From Rhinopomastus cyanomelas (lineage: Eukaryota; Chordata; Aves; Bucerotiformes; Rhinopomastidae), in contig VXBP01005586.1 in assembly GCA_013400115.1 (NCBI GenBank), positions 505,537-569,536 of the forward strand: DNA of 64,000 nt, given 5' to 3'. A program made the position numbers and the translations under genes. Positions 32,131-45,965 of this stretch are shown piece after piece (the first letter of the stretch is position 1; each line of letters begins with the position of its first letter). The notes under the pieces were generated by a model, which saw only the letters and a program-made list of their open reading frames with translations, was not told where the DNA came from and did not search any database.

Positions 32131-35100
32131 AACTAGTCTAGTCAAAGTCTTAAATAAAGATATTAATAGAATCTCAAATCCTTCAAGATAACTTTGCTGA
32201 AGAGATCCAACTCCCTATTGGATTGCACTTGCTTTTGTGTCAGGAAGATGTTTGTGGGTGATCCATCTCAACAGACTCATGCTAACTACAAAACAAGCAT
32301 TTAGGCAGATGTCAAGATTCCATGCTCTAGATGGCTCTGAAAGCGACCCATTCCATCCCACCCCAAAATGGATGTCTAAGACAGCTCAGCACAAGAGGAG
32401 ATGAAATGATGAAATGGCTGACTGATAGCACTTTTACTGATCAGATAGTTAAAGCTAGGTGAGATGAATCTTCCCTGGTGCTTCCTGAAAATAAGGGCAA
32501 GAGGAAGGCAAACTGCAGATATTAAAGCAGCTAAGTGCAAGACCTTAGGAGGAAAGAAATAACACAGAAAGGCTTTGAGGGGAACACGAGTCCTAGGCTG
32601 TCAGCCATTGGCTTGTGGCCAGGCTTGTGGGCCACCTCAAAGGTTTGAACAGAAACAGGGCATCAGCAACAATGGCATCTGTCATAGGCCCCCTGGTAGA
32701 ACCCTGGAATGCTAAGTGACAAACTGTCCTCCAATTATTGTACTACTGGTGGACAGGAAGGTGGGAGAAGTGAAACCATAGAGCCATACCTGCGTGTGAC
32801 TTTTGTAATGTGGGCTCTTTTCATTAGTTTGATAACCTGGTAATGGGCAAAAATGCATATGGCTAATTGCCTCTCAGCTCGAAGCTGAGAAATCCATGCT
32901 AAAATGGGTCACCGAAATCTTGTGAAATACTTTATAGCTAAGTAAAGAGCTTTAATACTAGTAACACAAAGGAGCTTTGACACCAGCCTCAAAACACAGT
33001 CCCCAGTCTTACTAGACTCCACTCTGCCCCTTCCACAATGTTGCAAATGAGTGATTTATGTCACTTAAAGAATCACTATCCTGGCTTTGATTTTTTTTTT
33101 TTTGATTGTATTCAAAAAACATGAAAAAACTGAGAACAATAGTACAGTAAAGAAAAATTTTATTAAGGTTGATTAACAAAGAACTAGAAAATATTAGAAA
33201 AAGGAATTTTAAAAATCCTGTAAACCACCTGTGAATGGATACACCCTGCCTCCATCACAATCCTGAGAAGCCAGTGGCTGCCTGGAACCACACAAAATTT
33301 AACAAAGGATTCCCTGAGAGATGAATCAAAACAAATCTCTCCCCCACCCCTCTTCTTCCTCCCCTTAACAAGGAAGGCAGAAAAGAAGAAAAAAAAAAAG
33401 ATAACGGGGATAAAATTTAATATCATTAAATCAAATAAAATTAGGTTAATCAGGAATGAGAGGAAACAACTATAAACACAGGGAGGTAAAGTTGGAAATT
33501 ATCAGGGAAAGGATGGAGTAGGATTATCTTTTCACCAGGTCCATGTAGTGAGATGGAAGCAGCACCTGATCAAAGGCTGATGCAGGGAGCAAAGAGGGAG
33601 AAGGTTCAGCCCTCACATGTGGCATTTATTGTGCCACGGAGAAGGGATATCTATTGGTTTCACACTGATTATGTGATGGCTGGTTCCCTAAGCTGTCATG
33701 TCCTGTCAAGGGGTGAGGAATTAACCCACAATAAACATCATTAAAGATATTAGCAAAAGTGATTGTAATGTGACTTAACCAAGTTTGATTGCAAGGTTCA
33801 CTCTATTACTTACCACATGGGAGAAACACACAATGGAAAATCAAGTTAAGATTGATTTGGAGTGACTTACACAGAGATCGGAGACACAAAAGGGTGAAGA
33901 AAACACTCCCACTGAGTCAGGAGGTTCAGAGTGGACCCACTTTCTTTCTAAGCTCCTGATGGAGCTGGGGTGCAGCGAAATCCAATTCTAGTCTCAGATG
34001 TTGTCAACAGTTAATGTCTAATGGAATTAATACAAAGGGTAAGGAAAAACACCACACTCAGAGCCCTTTGCTTTCCAAACTCCTTCTCAGGAAGGACTCT
34101 AGGTGTGCTTGGATCCAGGCTTAGTCCCAGACTCTGTCAAAGGATTATGTGTAATGGAATTAAAACGCTTGGATTTTGTTAGCATTGATTCAGCATGCTG
34201 TCAGTTATTTACCGAGGATCTGCTGTGATAAAGGGACTCTCTGCATTGGTGAGGACAATCACTTCACCCTCCCTATCAGTATAGGATGAATAATGACATT
34301 TTCTTCTTCCTGAGAGTGCTGTCAGGATGTAGTAATCAAAGTTCATAACTTAATTAGAAAACATGAAACCCTGTTCAGCACTTCAAACAATGTTAACACC
34401 TGGCTATACAAACTTCCAGTTAAGTTACTTTACTTACAACGGTAAACAATTTGCTAAGACAAATAATAAGGCGTAATATTGTTCCTGTTCTACTCAAGGA
34501 CTCCAAAGCAATTTTGTCCTTTTTGTAGAGAAATTGTTTTGTCTATCACACTCACAGGCAGCTGATTGAAGAACCTGACATCTTTTCAACTGTTCACCAT
34601 GACGCTCTATTAGAAAAGACAAAGGAGAATTCAATCTTCAGTTGCAACTGCACAGGCAAAGCAGATAAGCACCTTGTGCTTTAGAGTGCCAGACTTCATG
34701 CTGAACTTGTGTGAGGTGAGTAAGTATAACCATTTTGTTAGAAAGCAAATGGTCTGCTCCAGAAAAATACCAGCGTTCGTAATGCCCCTACAGTTTTTGT
34801 GAAAGTGGAAAGTACGATTTCTACAGCCAAAGACAACAGTGAGGGGAAGAAAAGAATGTTCAGCATTCAGCAAAAAATAAGAATCCGGCTGACTGGAAAT
34901 GTATGTTCATTTCAGAAGGCTTTGTTAAAATAATATTAAGGTACTGGCTTTACCTCCTCAAAAATAACGGTATTTAAGGCTGAAGTCAAGCTTTTGACAT
35001 GTTTGAAATAAAACAATATAGATTTAATTTAGCCACAAAACCATTCCTGTGGGGAGCTCTGGAAGCAGCAACATCTGATTTCCAACAAACTTGCACCCGC

Positions 35101-38100
35101 TATCTCTCAGCCTACATCTGTCCCCTCTGCACCAATTCTGTCTCCTCCACACACCCAACAATGGCCTCACAAAGCAAGAAGGAGTAGAGGCAGGTTGGAC
35201 AGCAAGTAACAGCTGCCAAGAGGAAAAATGGTGTTTGCTTAGTGGAAATATGGGCACAGTTCTCTCTTCTCTGGTATGCCATCCGTATGAACAGGTCCTG
35301 TGGTTCTGAGACTCCTGTCCTTATGTGAGATTTGAGCGAAATTTGTCACAAAGGTTCAAACGCTATTGGAGTGTGACTTGCAGCCAGCCTGAAAGCCAGC
35401 CTGGCTGTATAAGCAGTTTTAATGTGGAAACACATTAATAGTAGGAACCACAAAAAACAAAGAGTTCACTATGGGGTTGGGGGTGAGAGGGTGGTAGGGT
35501 CAGTGAAAACATTTTTTGGAAGAAAGGTAAAATTATTCAGACTTTTGTGCCAACGCCTGAGAAAGTGAACACAGGAAATGAGACTAAATCCATCCACTGA
35601 CAGGACTTGGGAATGTACGTAATGAAGACTTTAAGGTGGTGATAGTGACAGAAGAAAAGGGATTTTTTTCAATGTGTTTTTGCTGTAGCTGGGGTAGACC
35701 TTACAAAATGTTCTTAAAGATTTGCAGTGAGACCCTTCTATCCATCTTGTGTTGGCATTGCTCACCTGGGTGGCAACTGGCATCATGGAACTCATAATAA
35801 TCTGCTAAGGAAGAGGAGAGATAGAGAGAAGGGGAAAGAATTTGAAACCAGTGTCCTAACAACAACAATATGCCTTAAATAATCTGGATTTTAATCACTA
35901 TTGCTTAGTTCTGCATTTTACTTGTAGGCTAAGGCCTCTTGGGCCCTATATCTCTGCTAAAGGAAATACAGGCACTCAAAAGGAAAGATAAGATAAGCAA
36001 TATGGAAAATATCTTTAAGCAGCCATCACACCTTCCTAGAACTGCCAAAAAAACAGCAGAAATGAAACTTGTGGTCTGTTGTTCCTTGCAGAGGCTACAG
36101 TCATTTGACTGAAGAGACTTTGTAGGAGCTCTTGTTGACAAATGGTCTTGCATCAAGAGGTCTTCAAATTGTGACCACGATACTTACGGATCTGCTGAGA
36201 TCCTGCTGCTCACATGGCTATTTCCACCTCTTAAATAACATTGGAATGTGTTAAATGCTTTCCTAGTAGTCCTATGCCATGTACAACTGCAGAATTAGCC
36301 CCAGAGATATTATAAATGGCAAGTGGAAGAGTGGGAAGAAGAGGAATAGGAAACGATTGTGTGACAGGGAAAAATGAGAAGGGATCATAAATGCAAGGGG
36401 GGGTGGGAAGACAGGGATGCTCTCCTCAAAGATCTTTGCTCCAGAGAGCAGTGCAGATATCATCAGAAGCTCTACTGTGTTCCCTCCTTACCCTTTTAGA
36501 GTGCCTCTAGCCCCGTATAGCTCATTTTCCAAAACTGCAGTGCTCCATATCCACCTGAATTTTTCCTCTCAGGCTTTCTAAGCAAACTTCACTGCCTGTG
36601 AGATGAGCTAAGTTATTTGATATCTGGATCCTTCACCTCTCACCTTCATCTTCCTGCTTTTCTGGAGGGTTCAAGATAAGGAAATGACAAGCCCACATAA
36701 AGATTTTCACCTTTCCATCTGCTTGCGAAGAAAACCAGATATCTGAGCCCACATACACTCCTAGGTGTGGAAATTCACTAACTGTTCATAAAATGCCTAA
36801 ATTGCACTTGTTAATTTTTTTCAGAAGCAGCAGAAGCAGAGGAGGGGCCTTGACTCAAAGGGTATCAGCACAGCGGTGAGTAAAGATTAGTGTCACCAAA
36901 TCCAAACAGGGGGGCAGTGACAGCATGGAAAGCTTGCAGTGATTTAAGCTGGTGTAATATTTCTGGTGCCAGCAAGGTAGGTGTGTGTCTCTGGAGACAG
37001 ACTGGGCTTGTTCTTATGCACAGCCCTATGAACAGCAAACAATAAAAGTCACTGTTTACTGCCCTACAAATATAGTAACTGGCACAGGTGATATAATGGA
37101 TTTAGCTGATTTGGGAAACGCTTTGAGTTTATATGGTTTTGCTATCAAATTCAAAAGGCATCTGCAGGTATAACCATGAAAGGCAATTCAATAAATTACT
37201 GGGGTTTTTTTAACTCCCCAAAGCTAAAGAGAAGATGGATTTAATTCAGAAATGTTTATTTGATTTAGTTGCTGTTTGGTTCACAGGCGACTCCCCGCAG
37301 GGGCAATAAAACCCAAGGCTGCCTTTTTTATAGCGCAAAGATTTTACGCTGCAATCCTCCCCAGTCTCTTTAAACGTGCCCCTCTCTTGTTTCAAATACT
37401 AAGAAATTCCATTCATCATGACTCAGAAATTTCAGAGATGGAAACAATCTATTAAACTCTATGATCCACCTCCTGAGCTGTGCAGAATTGTTCCCTACAG
37501 TACATTTGTATTTTTAATATTTTGTACGTCAAATTTATAAGGTCACATTACCAAAGTGTTCTAAATCACGTTTTGGGTTTATGTAAACAAATCCATGGTG
37601 GTTGCATTTCCATGCAACTTTTCTTCCAGAGTTACCAGTGAAGAGATGCAAGCAGTAGCCAAGATTAATGGCAGGTGCCAGTACTGGAGAGGGAGGGAAG
37701 TTGTTTTGTTGTTAAATGTGATCAGTGCTGGGCACAGTCGGCTTTCAACTAGTCTGTTTTGGAGAACAGTTGAGAGAACAGTCATTCTAATGTCAGTCAT
37801 TAGCACTTTGCTGTTGGTCACTTGGGAACAGCATGTTTCCTACAAATTGCTTCTATTAGTCACTAGTCCTTTTCTAAATAATTGGCTACGAGAGAGCAAG
37901 CGCCTGCGTGAGACAAGTTAACAAGATGGCAAAATGTATGGGTACACTTCTATAAGACACATACTTTACATTTTTTGAATGTCAAAAAATAGTGACATCT
38001 GAGCCAGGGGAATTGGCTTGGGTCTCTCTTACACTCTGGTCAGGCTGGGGCTGCACCATCTCAGTCCAGCAGAGCTGTTTGAAAAGCCAAGGCTAATGCT

Positions 38101-39040
38101 CATGAGGTAAGAGTCTGGCAGCAACACAGCAGTACATTTGCTTGTCTCTGAAATGCAGTCACCTCTGGCATGAAACCTGGCAGCTGTTTCACATCAAATG
38201 TTGTACCATTGTGGATGTGGACCAATATCCTTTGGAAAAGGAGAAAGAGGAGGAAGACCATGGAGGAGTCTCACTAGTTTGCACTCTTCAGATTCCTGTT
38301 GCTAGTTCATTTAGTGAAAGCTCCTGCAGTGTTGTTAGTTCAAGTACCTGCTGTCTTGACAGCCTTTTATCTCACTCTAAATAGGTGTTTTGGCATGACA
38401 GAAAATAAGAGGAACAAAAAGATTTAATCTACCTCCTAAAAAGAAAAACACTGTGGCAGAGAAAGCAGGTCACAGTCAGTAGCATGTCTGTTGCATTCAG
38501 CTATATCACTCACACCACCATATCATCTGAGTACATTCCACTTTAGGTTACTACTTGTCTGTTCTTATGGTCATACTGTACATGGTTTGTGAAAGCTGAG
38601 CCTGAGGGACTGTGGGCATAAAAGGTTACAAACGACCTCCCAATATAACTCATGTCATAGTTACAAAGAAATATTTATCCGTGAACAGGTACTTTAGAGA
38701 TGCCAGAAAAAGGGACAGAGGTCATACAAGTCATTTTGGAGCCTCTGAAAAGATGTATTGAGACTGCAATGCCAACGTGGTCGAGAGAGTTGCTGAGAGA
38801 GAAGCAGCAGGACCTTTGAATCCAAAGCCAATGATCTCTGGACCAACACATAAGGAATTGGATAGCTATTCCCCAAGGTCTGGGTAGGAGACTGAGTGGG
38901 ACACTGCATAACTGAAGCTTAATTATTGCTGTTGTGGGAGGAGAGAGCACCAGGACAGTAGATTGGGGTCAGAGAGGGGACAGAGGACCCAGGCTTATGT
39001 AAGCCATTTCTCAAGGTTACACAATGGAGAACAGTAATAA
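32131..39040. other. Long non-coding stretch, no gene seen
   Basis: Almost 7 kb with no CR1 copy, the longest CR1-free interval up to here. A T13 run sits at 33091-33103, with no recognisable retrocopy on either side. Frames are all below 110 codons and none is recognisable. It is likely intergenic or intronic. Confidence 0.45.
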
Positions 39041-39215
39041 CACTAATGCACTTTCACAATGCATTCCTATGAAGATTTAAAATGCTTTGAAAAGGTAAGT
39101 AAATATTGTGTCATAAGGTGACAGATGGAGAACTGGAGCCATGAGGAAATAAGTGGCTTCTTCGTAATTATGGGGAGAGTAAGAAGTGTGGCAGGAAGCA
39201 GAAATAATGTCTGTG
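39041..39215 (+). repeat. Possible ancient MIR-like SINE relic
   Basis: A segment resembling the reverse-complement MIR core is present: 'ACAGATGGAGAACTGGAGCC', then 'GAGGAAATAAGTGGCTTC', in the expected order and spacing for 'acagatgaggaaactgaggc' followed by 'gaggttaagtgacttg'. An upstream part reads TGCTTTGAAAAGG. Divergence is high, so this is a by-eye call. Confidence 0.35.
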
Positions 39216-42200
39216 GAGACTTCTAAGCACTTGGTCAGAGCCTCTTAAATGTCTGGGTCTGGTCTACTGGACAGGAGGAAAGCTGGCAGGTAAGGAAGAA
39301 ACTTTCCCTATAGCAGGAAACATATCAGAACAGAGAAGGACATTTTTCAAGTTGGGAAAATTTGTTTGTTGAAAACAACTGAGAAGCATTTTGGGTTCCC
39401 AGGTTTTTATTACCTTTGCTAGTGTGAGCCAAAGGATCCTATCCAAGTTTCCAGAGATTATTCCTCACAGGAAAGCAAAGCCCTAATAAAGGACATAGCA
39501 ATTGCACAGTAAAAACATCAACAATAATGAAAAGATGTCTTTTGTTTAATCACCTGGACAGATGATGCAAGTAAAAAGTGGGATAACAAGCTCCAAGAGA
39601 CAGGTCACATCTACAGGGGTTTGTCAGGCCAAAAGAGCAAAGCAAGACAGAGCAACATGCTGGTGGGGAATGAGGAAGCGCAGTGCTCCCAACAACCATT
39701 TGTGACTGCAGTGTTGTAACAGAGCCATCAGAAGTTAACCCCGTTTCTGGACAGGGGGACCTAGAGCACGTTGCTGAAGATGCCTTTTCCAGAAGAGAAG
39801 GTACATGGCCTCTTCCCCATTATAATCCCTACACAGGCAAATACTGCTGACAGGAAGAGCTGTAATCTCCCCTGGCTGGGGGAAAAGGCAAAACAGACAT
39901 ATGTCCATATCACTCTCCCTGGTTCACTCCTTGGACAGGCTTGTCCATGGGTTTGGAAAGGAGCAAGGCAGAAAAGCACCAACCATTTCTGCTGGAAACG
40001 CTGTACATGTGGCTTCCAGGAAGAATTTGGCCACAATTACATGGAATCCAGAACTATTTGGTCAGTCCCCAACTGATGCTTTCCTCTGCTTTGGCTTACC
40101 ATGGACGAGATCCACAGGATCTGGCATTCTGGGTGAAAGCAAACTCAGCAGCTGAGGCTGGCACAGAGGGGACCAAGCTGGCTGCAGAAAAAACATGTGG
40201 CTTTCCAAGCATCTTGCAGTCCAAAGCAAAACCAGCAGTTCTGACATGCTGTGAGCAATAAACAATGAGCTTTGTCAGCATGTCTAGAGGAAATGATAAT
40301 TCCTGGAGTGTAAATGATGAAATGTTAACCAAGATGGAGGCTTTGGATAGCGTTGTGGTTAGGAAAGCATATGTGCATCAGTGTGGAAGAGCTGTCGCTA
40401 AGGCAAAGAGCATTAAAGATCTTCCTGGTCTCTTAACTTACTCCCCAATGGATTTTTACTCCTGTTCCCTGTGTAAACCATTGCTTATGCTGAAGGGGAG
40501 ATTTGCAGTATCGTAGCCAGCTCCTGAACCTGCCCCGCTCAGCACAGGTCTCAGTGCAGGTCAAGTCACCACTGAAAACACATTACAAGATTGGCTTTCC
40601 CTATTTTCCATTCTTTGTACAGAAACAGAGCAGCTCTGATTGCTCTGGTCTTTTCAGTGCAATATAAAGCCTAATGAAATCACTGGGAGTGTTTTCATAG
40701 GTTGTGGTGACCTTGACAGAGACTGGATAGCCCCATGCCTAAATAACGTGTGAATCTGTTGCATAGTTCAAAACCAAAGAGAGTCAAGGTGTATTTTTCC
40801 CCTTTGCTTAGAGGATGTTAAAACTATCCACTGCAAAACGTGTGAAGTGTTTCCAGTCACTCCAGCAGTGAGTAACACTGGCATGCATGTATTAGCAGGG
40901 AACAAGAAGAGCTAGAATCAGAGAAAATGATGTCATTATTCATAGTAATAATATTAATTCCATAATGTCATCACTGTAGGGGTCCTTTGCAATAAATAAC
41001 TTCGAGTTATCTTTCTGTATGCGACAAAGGATGTATGTGCATAAAAAAATCTGATTACACAGCAACTTTTTCCCTGTGTGCCCTGTGAAACATGGCACCG
41101 TGATTCCACTCTTCAGACAATCATCCAGAGATTCTTTTAAGAAAATTGACATTTAGTCCCATTACTCAATGCTGGAGGAAAAAAAAAAGACTCAGTGTTC
41201 TGGTATGGCTAGTGTTACCCTCAGGCATTTCTGGCATGTTTCCGTTGTAAATTCACTTTATATGTGGCCAGGAAGTACAACATCTTGTTGCATCATGTAA
41301 GAAAATACCATATTTCTTCTGTTGCTCATTTCCAACCTATATAGGCATCTGGTGGGAGCATGTCAGAAGGTCTGCCAATAAACGCAAGACCTTCAGCCCA
41401 CAACACAGCTTCATGCCCGAGTCTCATCCTAAAAGGGTATTGTCAAATCATACTTTACCTTTCTCCTCTTCTAATTATGACTTTTTAATTGTTCTTTTCT
41501 CTTTTAAGCACAACATTGATTTTCTTTTATATCAAAAACTGGTTTTGCCATCATCACTTCTGGGCAAATTGGTTTTGGAGGGAGATAAAAATTAACACTG
41601 CTGCTGCTTCCCAATAAAATCTTAGTGCTATAAATTTCCAGCAAGGCCTGGCCCACAGCTCAGCGTGTACAGGCTTTGAGGAACTCTTCCAAAAATATAT
41701 GCTACACAAGAAGATAGCAATAGGCCAAACACTCCAATTTGCAGGAGTGATGCTACTGAACTTGAGATGATGACTAGCCACTGTGGCATTTGTTGGAGGG
41801 ACATTGTTACATATGAGGGCTCATCTTCATAAACACGTGTCATAAACATGACTTATCTCCCATCTCTTATCTTTCTCCCTTTCTTGTCTAAGCCAACATC
41901 CACTTCACCATTCCCATAATTTTCTCAAAGGCAACTCCAAAAAACATCTCTTGAGAATTAAGAGGAAGGTAGAGAGCCATTTGCACAGCATAAAAATTGC
42001 CTTCATTGCTCCTACTAAGCCATGGTACAGCCCACGTAGCCTTGCACACTGCCTGCTGGCAGAGTGCCTGTCAAGTCCCTGCCCCATGTAAAAGAATCAG
42101 ATAATTTCTGACACACTCGTCTCTCATGACCTGCCCATTTCTGTCTCCATGCTGCGCCGCCTCTCACAGGGGTCTCTCTGTCATGTGGTTAATCTGAGAA

Positions 42201-43090
42201 TGGAGACAGGTTGCATATCCCAGAGGTCAGGCTGATTCCTCTGACACAAGTCTAATGCTCTTAATAGAAGTGGGAAAGATTGAGAAAATACATCTGATGT
42301 AATTAGCATAACCTTGCTGCCAGGTGGCTCACGGCGGAGAAAATATCTGGATTTAATGCACTCTTGATAAAGGACTACATTCCAATCTCCACTTAGAAAC
42401 CTGAGAAAACTAAACATACCCTCCCCAAGAGCTCTTAAAGAGATGGATTTCCACCAGTCACTTGCGTTCCCAGATCTTTATTAGGCCAGAGGGAGCGCAG
42501 TCATAAAAAATCAGGCAAAGCCAGAAAAGGCAATATATATCTAGCTAATGAGGAAAAGACCCTTCTTTTTCAGATCTGTTGGCAGGAGTCCACCTCCCTT
42601 CCCTCTCTCTAGTGAAAAGGTCCCCTACGGAGAGCGCCATGGCTCCAGCACCTCACCTGGGGTCAGGATCAGTGAGCAGTCCTACCCAAGGCAGCAATGG
42701 AGGACCCGAGCATTGTTGTCAGTGCTATGTCAGCTCTCAGCTGCTGGCACAACCATGCAAAGAGCTGGTGATAACATGCATTGATGCACACCACCCATGG
42801 GATGTATCCAGCCATGCAGCCTGGTGCTGCAAGGCCAGACTTCAGGCAGCAGTGGATGATCGACCCAGTTATCAACAAACTGGCACTGGAGCATGGTCTA
42901 CTCTCTTACACTGACCTTACTCTTAGCACACTTACCTCGTTGTAAAGCCTACAGGCAAAGGTGGAAGAAGAAGCATTATTTCAACACACTTTACAAGATG
43001 TTGTTAAAGCCATCTAGGTGTGCCAGGGACTGACCGCTTTCCTTTCTCATGCAGCTGTGATGCTGCTTCCTCCAAGACACCATCACAAAA
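39216..43090. other. Non-coding stretch
   Basis: No gene was recognised in about 3.9 kb. Frames at 39771-40261 overlap in several registers on both strands and carry no motif. Confidence 0.45.
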
Positions 43091-43336
43091 GTCACAGCAG
43101 GATCACCTAGACCAGGTTGCACAGGCACATGTCCAGGTGGGTTTTAAATGTCTCCAGAGAAGGAAACTCCACAACTTCCCTGGGCAGCCCCTTCCAGTGT
43201 TCTGTCACTCTCACTGGGAAGAAGTTCTTTCTCATATTTATGTGGAACCTCCTATGTTCTAGCTTATACCCATTGCCCCTTGTCCTATCACTAGATGACA
43301 TTGAGAAGAGCCCGGCTCCACCCTCCTGACACTCCT
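43091..43336 (-). mobile_element. CR1 LINE fragment lacking its 3' tail
   Basis: On the plus strand: 'GTCACAGCAGGATCACCTAG', 'CATGTCCAGGTGGGTTTTAA', 'CCCTGGGCAGCCCCTTCC', 'GGAAGAAGTTCTTTCTC' and 'CATTGAGAAGAGCCCGG'. The last ~55 bp, including the ATTAGGGATTGG block and octamers, are missing, which is unusual for a CR1 insertion and implies later deletion. The minus-strand frame keeps 83 codons of the ORF2 C-terminus, closing 'FKTHLDMCLCNLV'. Confidence 0.95.
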
Positions 43337-45744
43337 GGGTTGGAGGTGGGAACCTCACTTCTCCTGTCTGTTGGGTTGCTGTGATCTGCTCTGCCCGGTA
43401 CTATGAATTCAAGCTATTTGGGGGCTTCTGCTTCATGTTGACTAAGTTGTGCACAAGGCAGCATTTACCATGAGAGGTACTTACATGTGTGACTTCATTT
43501 GCAACTGCTTATGAATGATTTGGAGCAGAAGATGTAAACAATGCTCTTCAGTTTGAAAGTCCTAGATGTTTTAAGTCATTTAGTCATCTTAGGAAACTGA
43601 CAGCTTTTTGGTCACAAATGTGTTCCCCTTGCCTGCCATTCTGTCTTGGTGGATCTATGCAGAGTTGACTGAAATACCCAAGGGCTGGATATTAATTGTT
43701 ACCTCCAGGCTAGATTCTTTGTCATGCTCAGCTACATTCAAAACTAAGAATCACTCTTAGAAATGAAGTCATGGAGTTAGAAAGCACTGGGAAAACATAC
43801 ATGAAGATGGTAAGTATGAGGGTTTTGGATGATTTCCAGGTTTTGCATACTATGATCTTTTGCCTAATTTATACTTTGTGCCCACCCTACACCTAGAAAC
43901 ATAATCAGAAAACCCATGAGAATCCTCTGGAGATCCTTTAAACCTACCTTGTCCAGGAGAAAAGTAAGGTGTTTTCTCCTTTTGTAAAATCCCCTTGACT
44001 TCAGAGCAAATGGAGTCAGGACTGAAGGAGCAGAATACCTGGAAAAGGAAGAGACAGTCCACACAGCAACAAAGAGGCAGCAAAAATTGTACATAAGCAT
44101 TTACCCAGGCAGATTGCTCAGCTCTGCCTCTGTCAGGTGCAGCAGATGCCCAGGGGAAGCTGTGTTGACTGGTCAGTGTCACGACAGAGCAGTGAGGAGT
44201 GTTTTCCCGTGTTGGGATAGCACATCCAGCCATCCTCCTGGCTGTCCAACACACTGTATGACATGGACAGAGGTAAGACAGTTTATTTATCTGGACAGTT
44301 TAATCAGGGAACAGAATTTATCTTTCCCTTCCATATTGAAGTGTTTCAGTTTTGCTCTGTTCTTTTCTCTGTTTTCTTCTTCTTTCCCTGCCCTTCTTTT
44401 CCAAAAGGTACCCTATAGCCTTTCCAAACAGCCCAATAGCCAACTGTGCCTTGTAGTTCTTTCTTGTAGATCAGCCATCAGCTGGCAGCAGGTGTGGGGG
44501 AGCTGGGCAGAGACCACTGTGTTGACCTCTGCTCTAAAGTTTGCACAGTGCCCTGGGAACTCGTGGAACAGATGGGAATGATGTACACAGAAGATATTCC
44601 TGGGGTCATTACACACGGCAGAAAAAGTCTGGAAGGCAGGAGTCGTATTAATTTCTTTTATTCCTGTCAACCGAAGTCGACAGTTAAAAGCAATTGTAAG
44701 CGCTTGGATCATACAGGCTATATAAATACCTGTACACTGGCTAGCTGTAACAACTCAATGATAAGTATGACTCCCCAGTGAATGAACAGGATATCACAAG
44801 CTTATTTTATCTTCCAAATAGGTCAGAGTTGAATCTTTTTCTGGATTTCCACATTCATTTTCTCTTAACAGGTTAGGCTTTACTTGTTGTAGCTCTCAGA
44901 TGCATGGATGCGATGGAATGACCTCCAGATCCCCTGAAGAGACTGAAAATATGATTTGTAAAAACCTGCATTTCAGTTCCATTTTTTAATGAGCATCTTC
45001 ACGTGTTTATATAGGTATAGTTTAGGCTTATGTAGTCAGTCTGCATTCCACATGTGTAGGTTCAACAACCTTGATTGATGTCCATCTTTTCATGACTGCT
45101 TTGAGGGGAATTCCATTGAACTTTATCACCCGATGGCCTTACCTGTGACATCCCAGTTCATGATGAAATAACAAATTTACACCCCTTGCTCCAGCTGTAC
45201 TGTTTTCAATAACAACATAGATTTTGTAAGAGTTGATAAAATGTCTATAATATTTCAAAAGAGCTATTTTGCTTTTTTTGAATGCTATGTAATTCTCGCC
45301 TTTTTACATGTTTCAACAGCCATTTACAAACGCTGAAAGTTTCACCAGACAGCTGCTTGAAAAATGTGGAAAGGACCAAAACAAGCTCAAGAGTCAGATT
45401 ATTTTGGCTAATGTGAATATTTCTCTGGGCCTTAAAAAGAAGGCAGTGGGATAAAAAAATTCTGATCTTAGCATTAGGCTTGGAAGCAGAGCACAACACG
45501 TGTTGAGCTTTCCACTGTGCTTTGGCCCGTGTGCTCAGTACAGAAGGTGCGAATATACATGTGTGATCATACACCCCCCGCTTTTCTCCACTCTTACGTT
45601 CAGTTGAGCTGTTTTGGGACTTTCAAGGACATGCATGCAAGTACACCAGGATGTGTATGAAATACATAATTTGTGCTTATGTCTCACTCGCTACCTTGAA
45701 ATCTTTTACAGATCTCAGAGTCTTTTGAAGTCATTTAATAGATA
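43337..45744. other. Non-coding stretch
   Basis: A 164-codon plus-strand frame (44087-44581) and a 134-codon minus-strand frame (43850-44254) overlap each other. Neither has a recognisable domain, so no gene is called. Confidence 0.45.
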
Positions 45745-45746
45745 TT

Positions 45747-45893
45747 CCATGGAGGCCCTGTCCTTGGAGGTGTTTAAGGCTGGGCTGAATGAGGGTCTGG
45801 CCAGCCTGATCTAGGGTGGGGTGTCCCTGCCCATGGTAGAGGAGTTGGAACTGGATGATCCTGTGGTCCCTTCTAACCCTGAGTGACTCTATG
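45747..45893 (+). mobile_element. CR1 LINE 3' tail, older subfamily (first of two stacked tails)
   Basis: 'CCATGGAGGCCCTGTCCTTG', 'GTCTGGCCAGCCTGATCTAG', 'GGGTGTCCCTGCCCATGG', 'TTGGAACTGGATGATCC' and 'GTCCCTTCTAACCCTGAG', ending GACTCTATGA. This is the terminal ~150 bp of a CR1 of the type seen at 3.1 kb. Confidence 0.93.
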
Positions 45894-45965
45894 ACTTGGT
45901 CTAGGTGATCCTGTGGCAAGGTATTGGACTGGATGATCTTTCGAAGTCCCTAATGATTCTATGAG
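45893..45965 (+). mobile_element. CR1 LINE 3' tail, younger subfamily (second of two stacked tails)
   Basis: It directly abuts the previous tail, with a shared 2-4 bp junction. It reads 'GACTTGGTCTAGGTGATCC', 'GGTATTGGACTGGATGATC' and CTAATGATTCTATGA. Only 72 bp are kept and an internal ~10 bp are missing. The subfamily is that of the 4.7 kb copy, so this is an independent insertion or a recombinant and not a duplication of its neighbour. Confidence 0.9.

Noticed and set aside
44087..44581. 164-codon plus-strand open frame
   Set aside because: No motif, and it is low-complexity Ser/Phe/Leu in the middle, from a pyrimidine-rich tract. Opposed frames overlap it and no promoter or splice context is seen.
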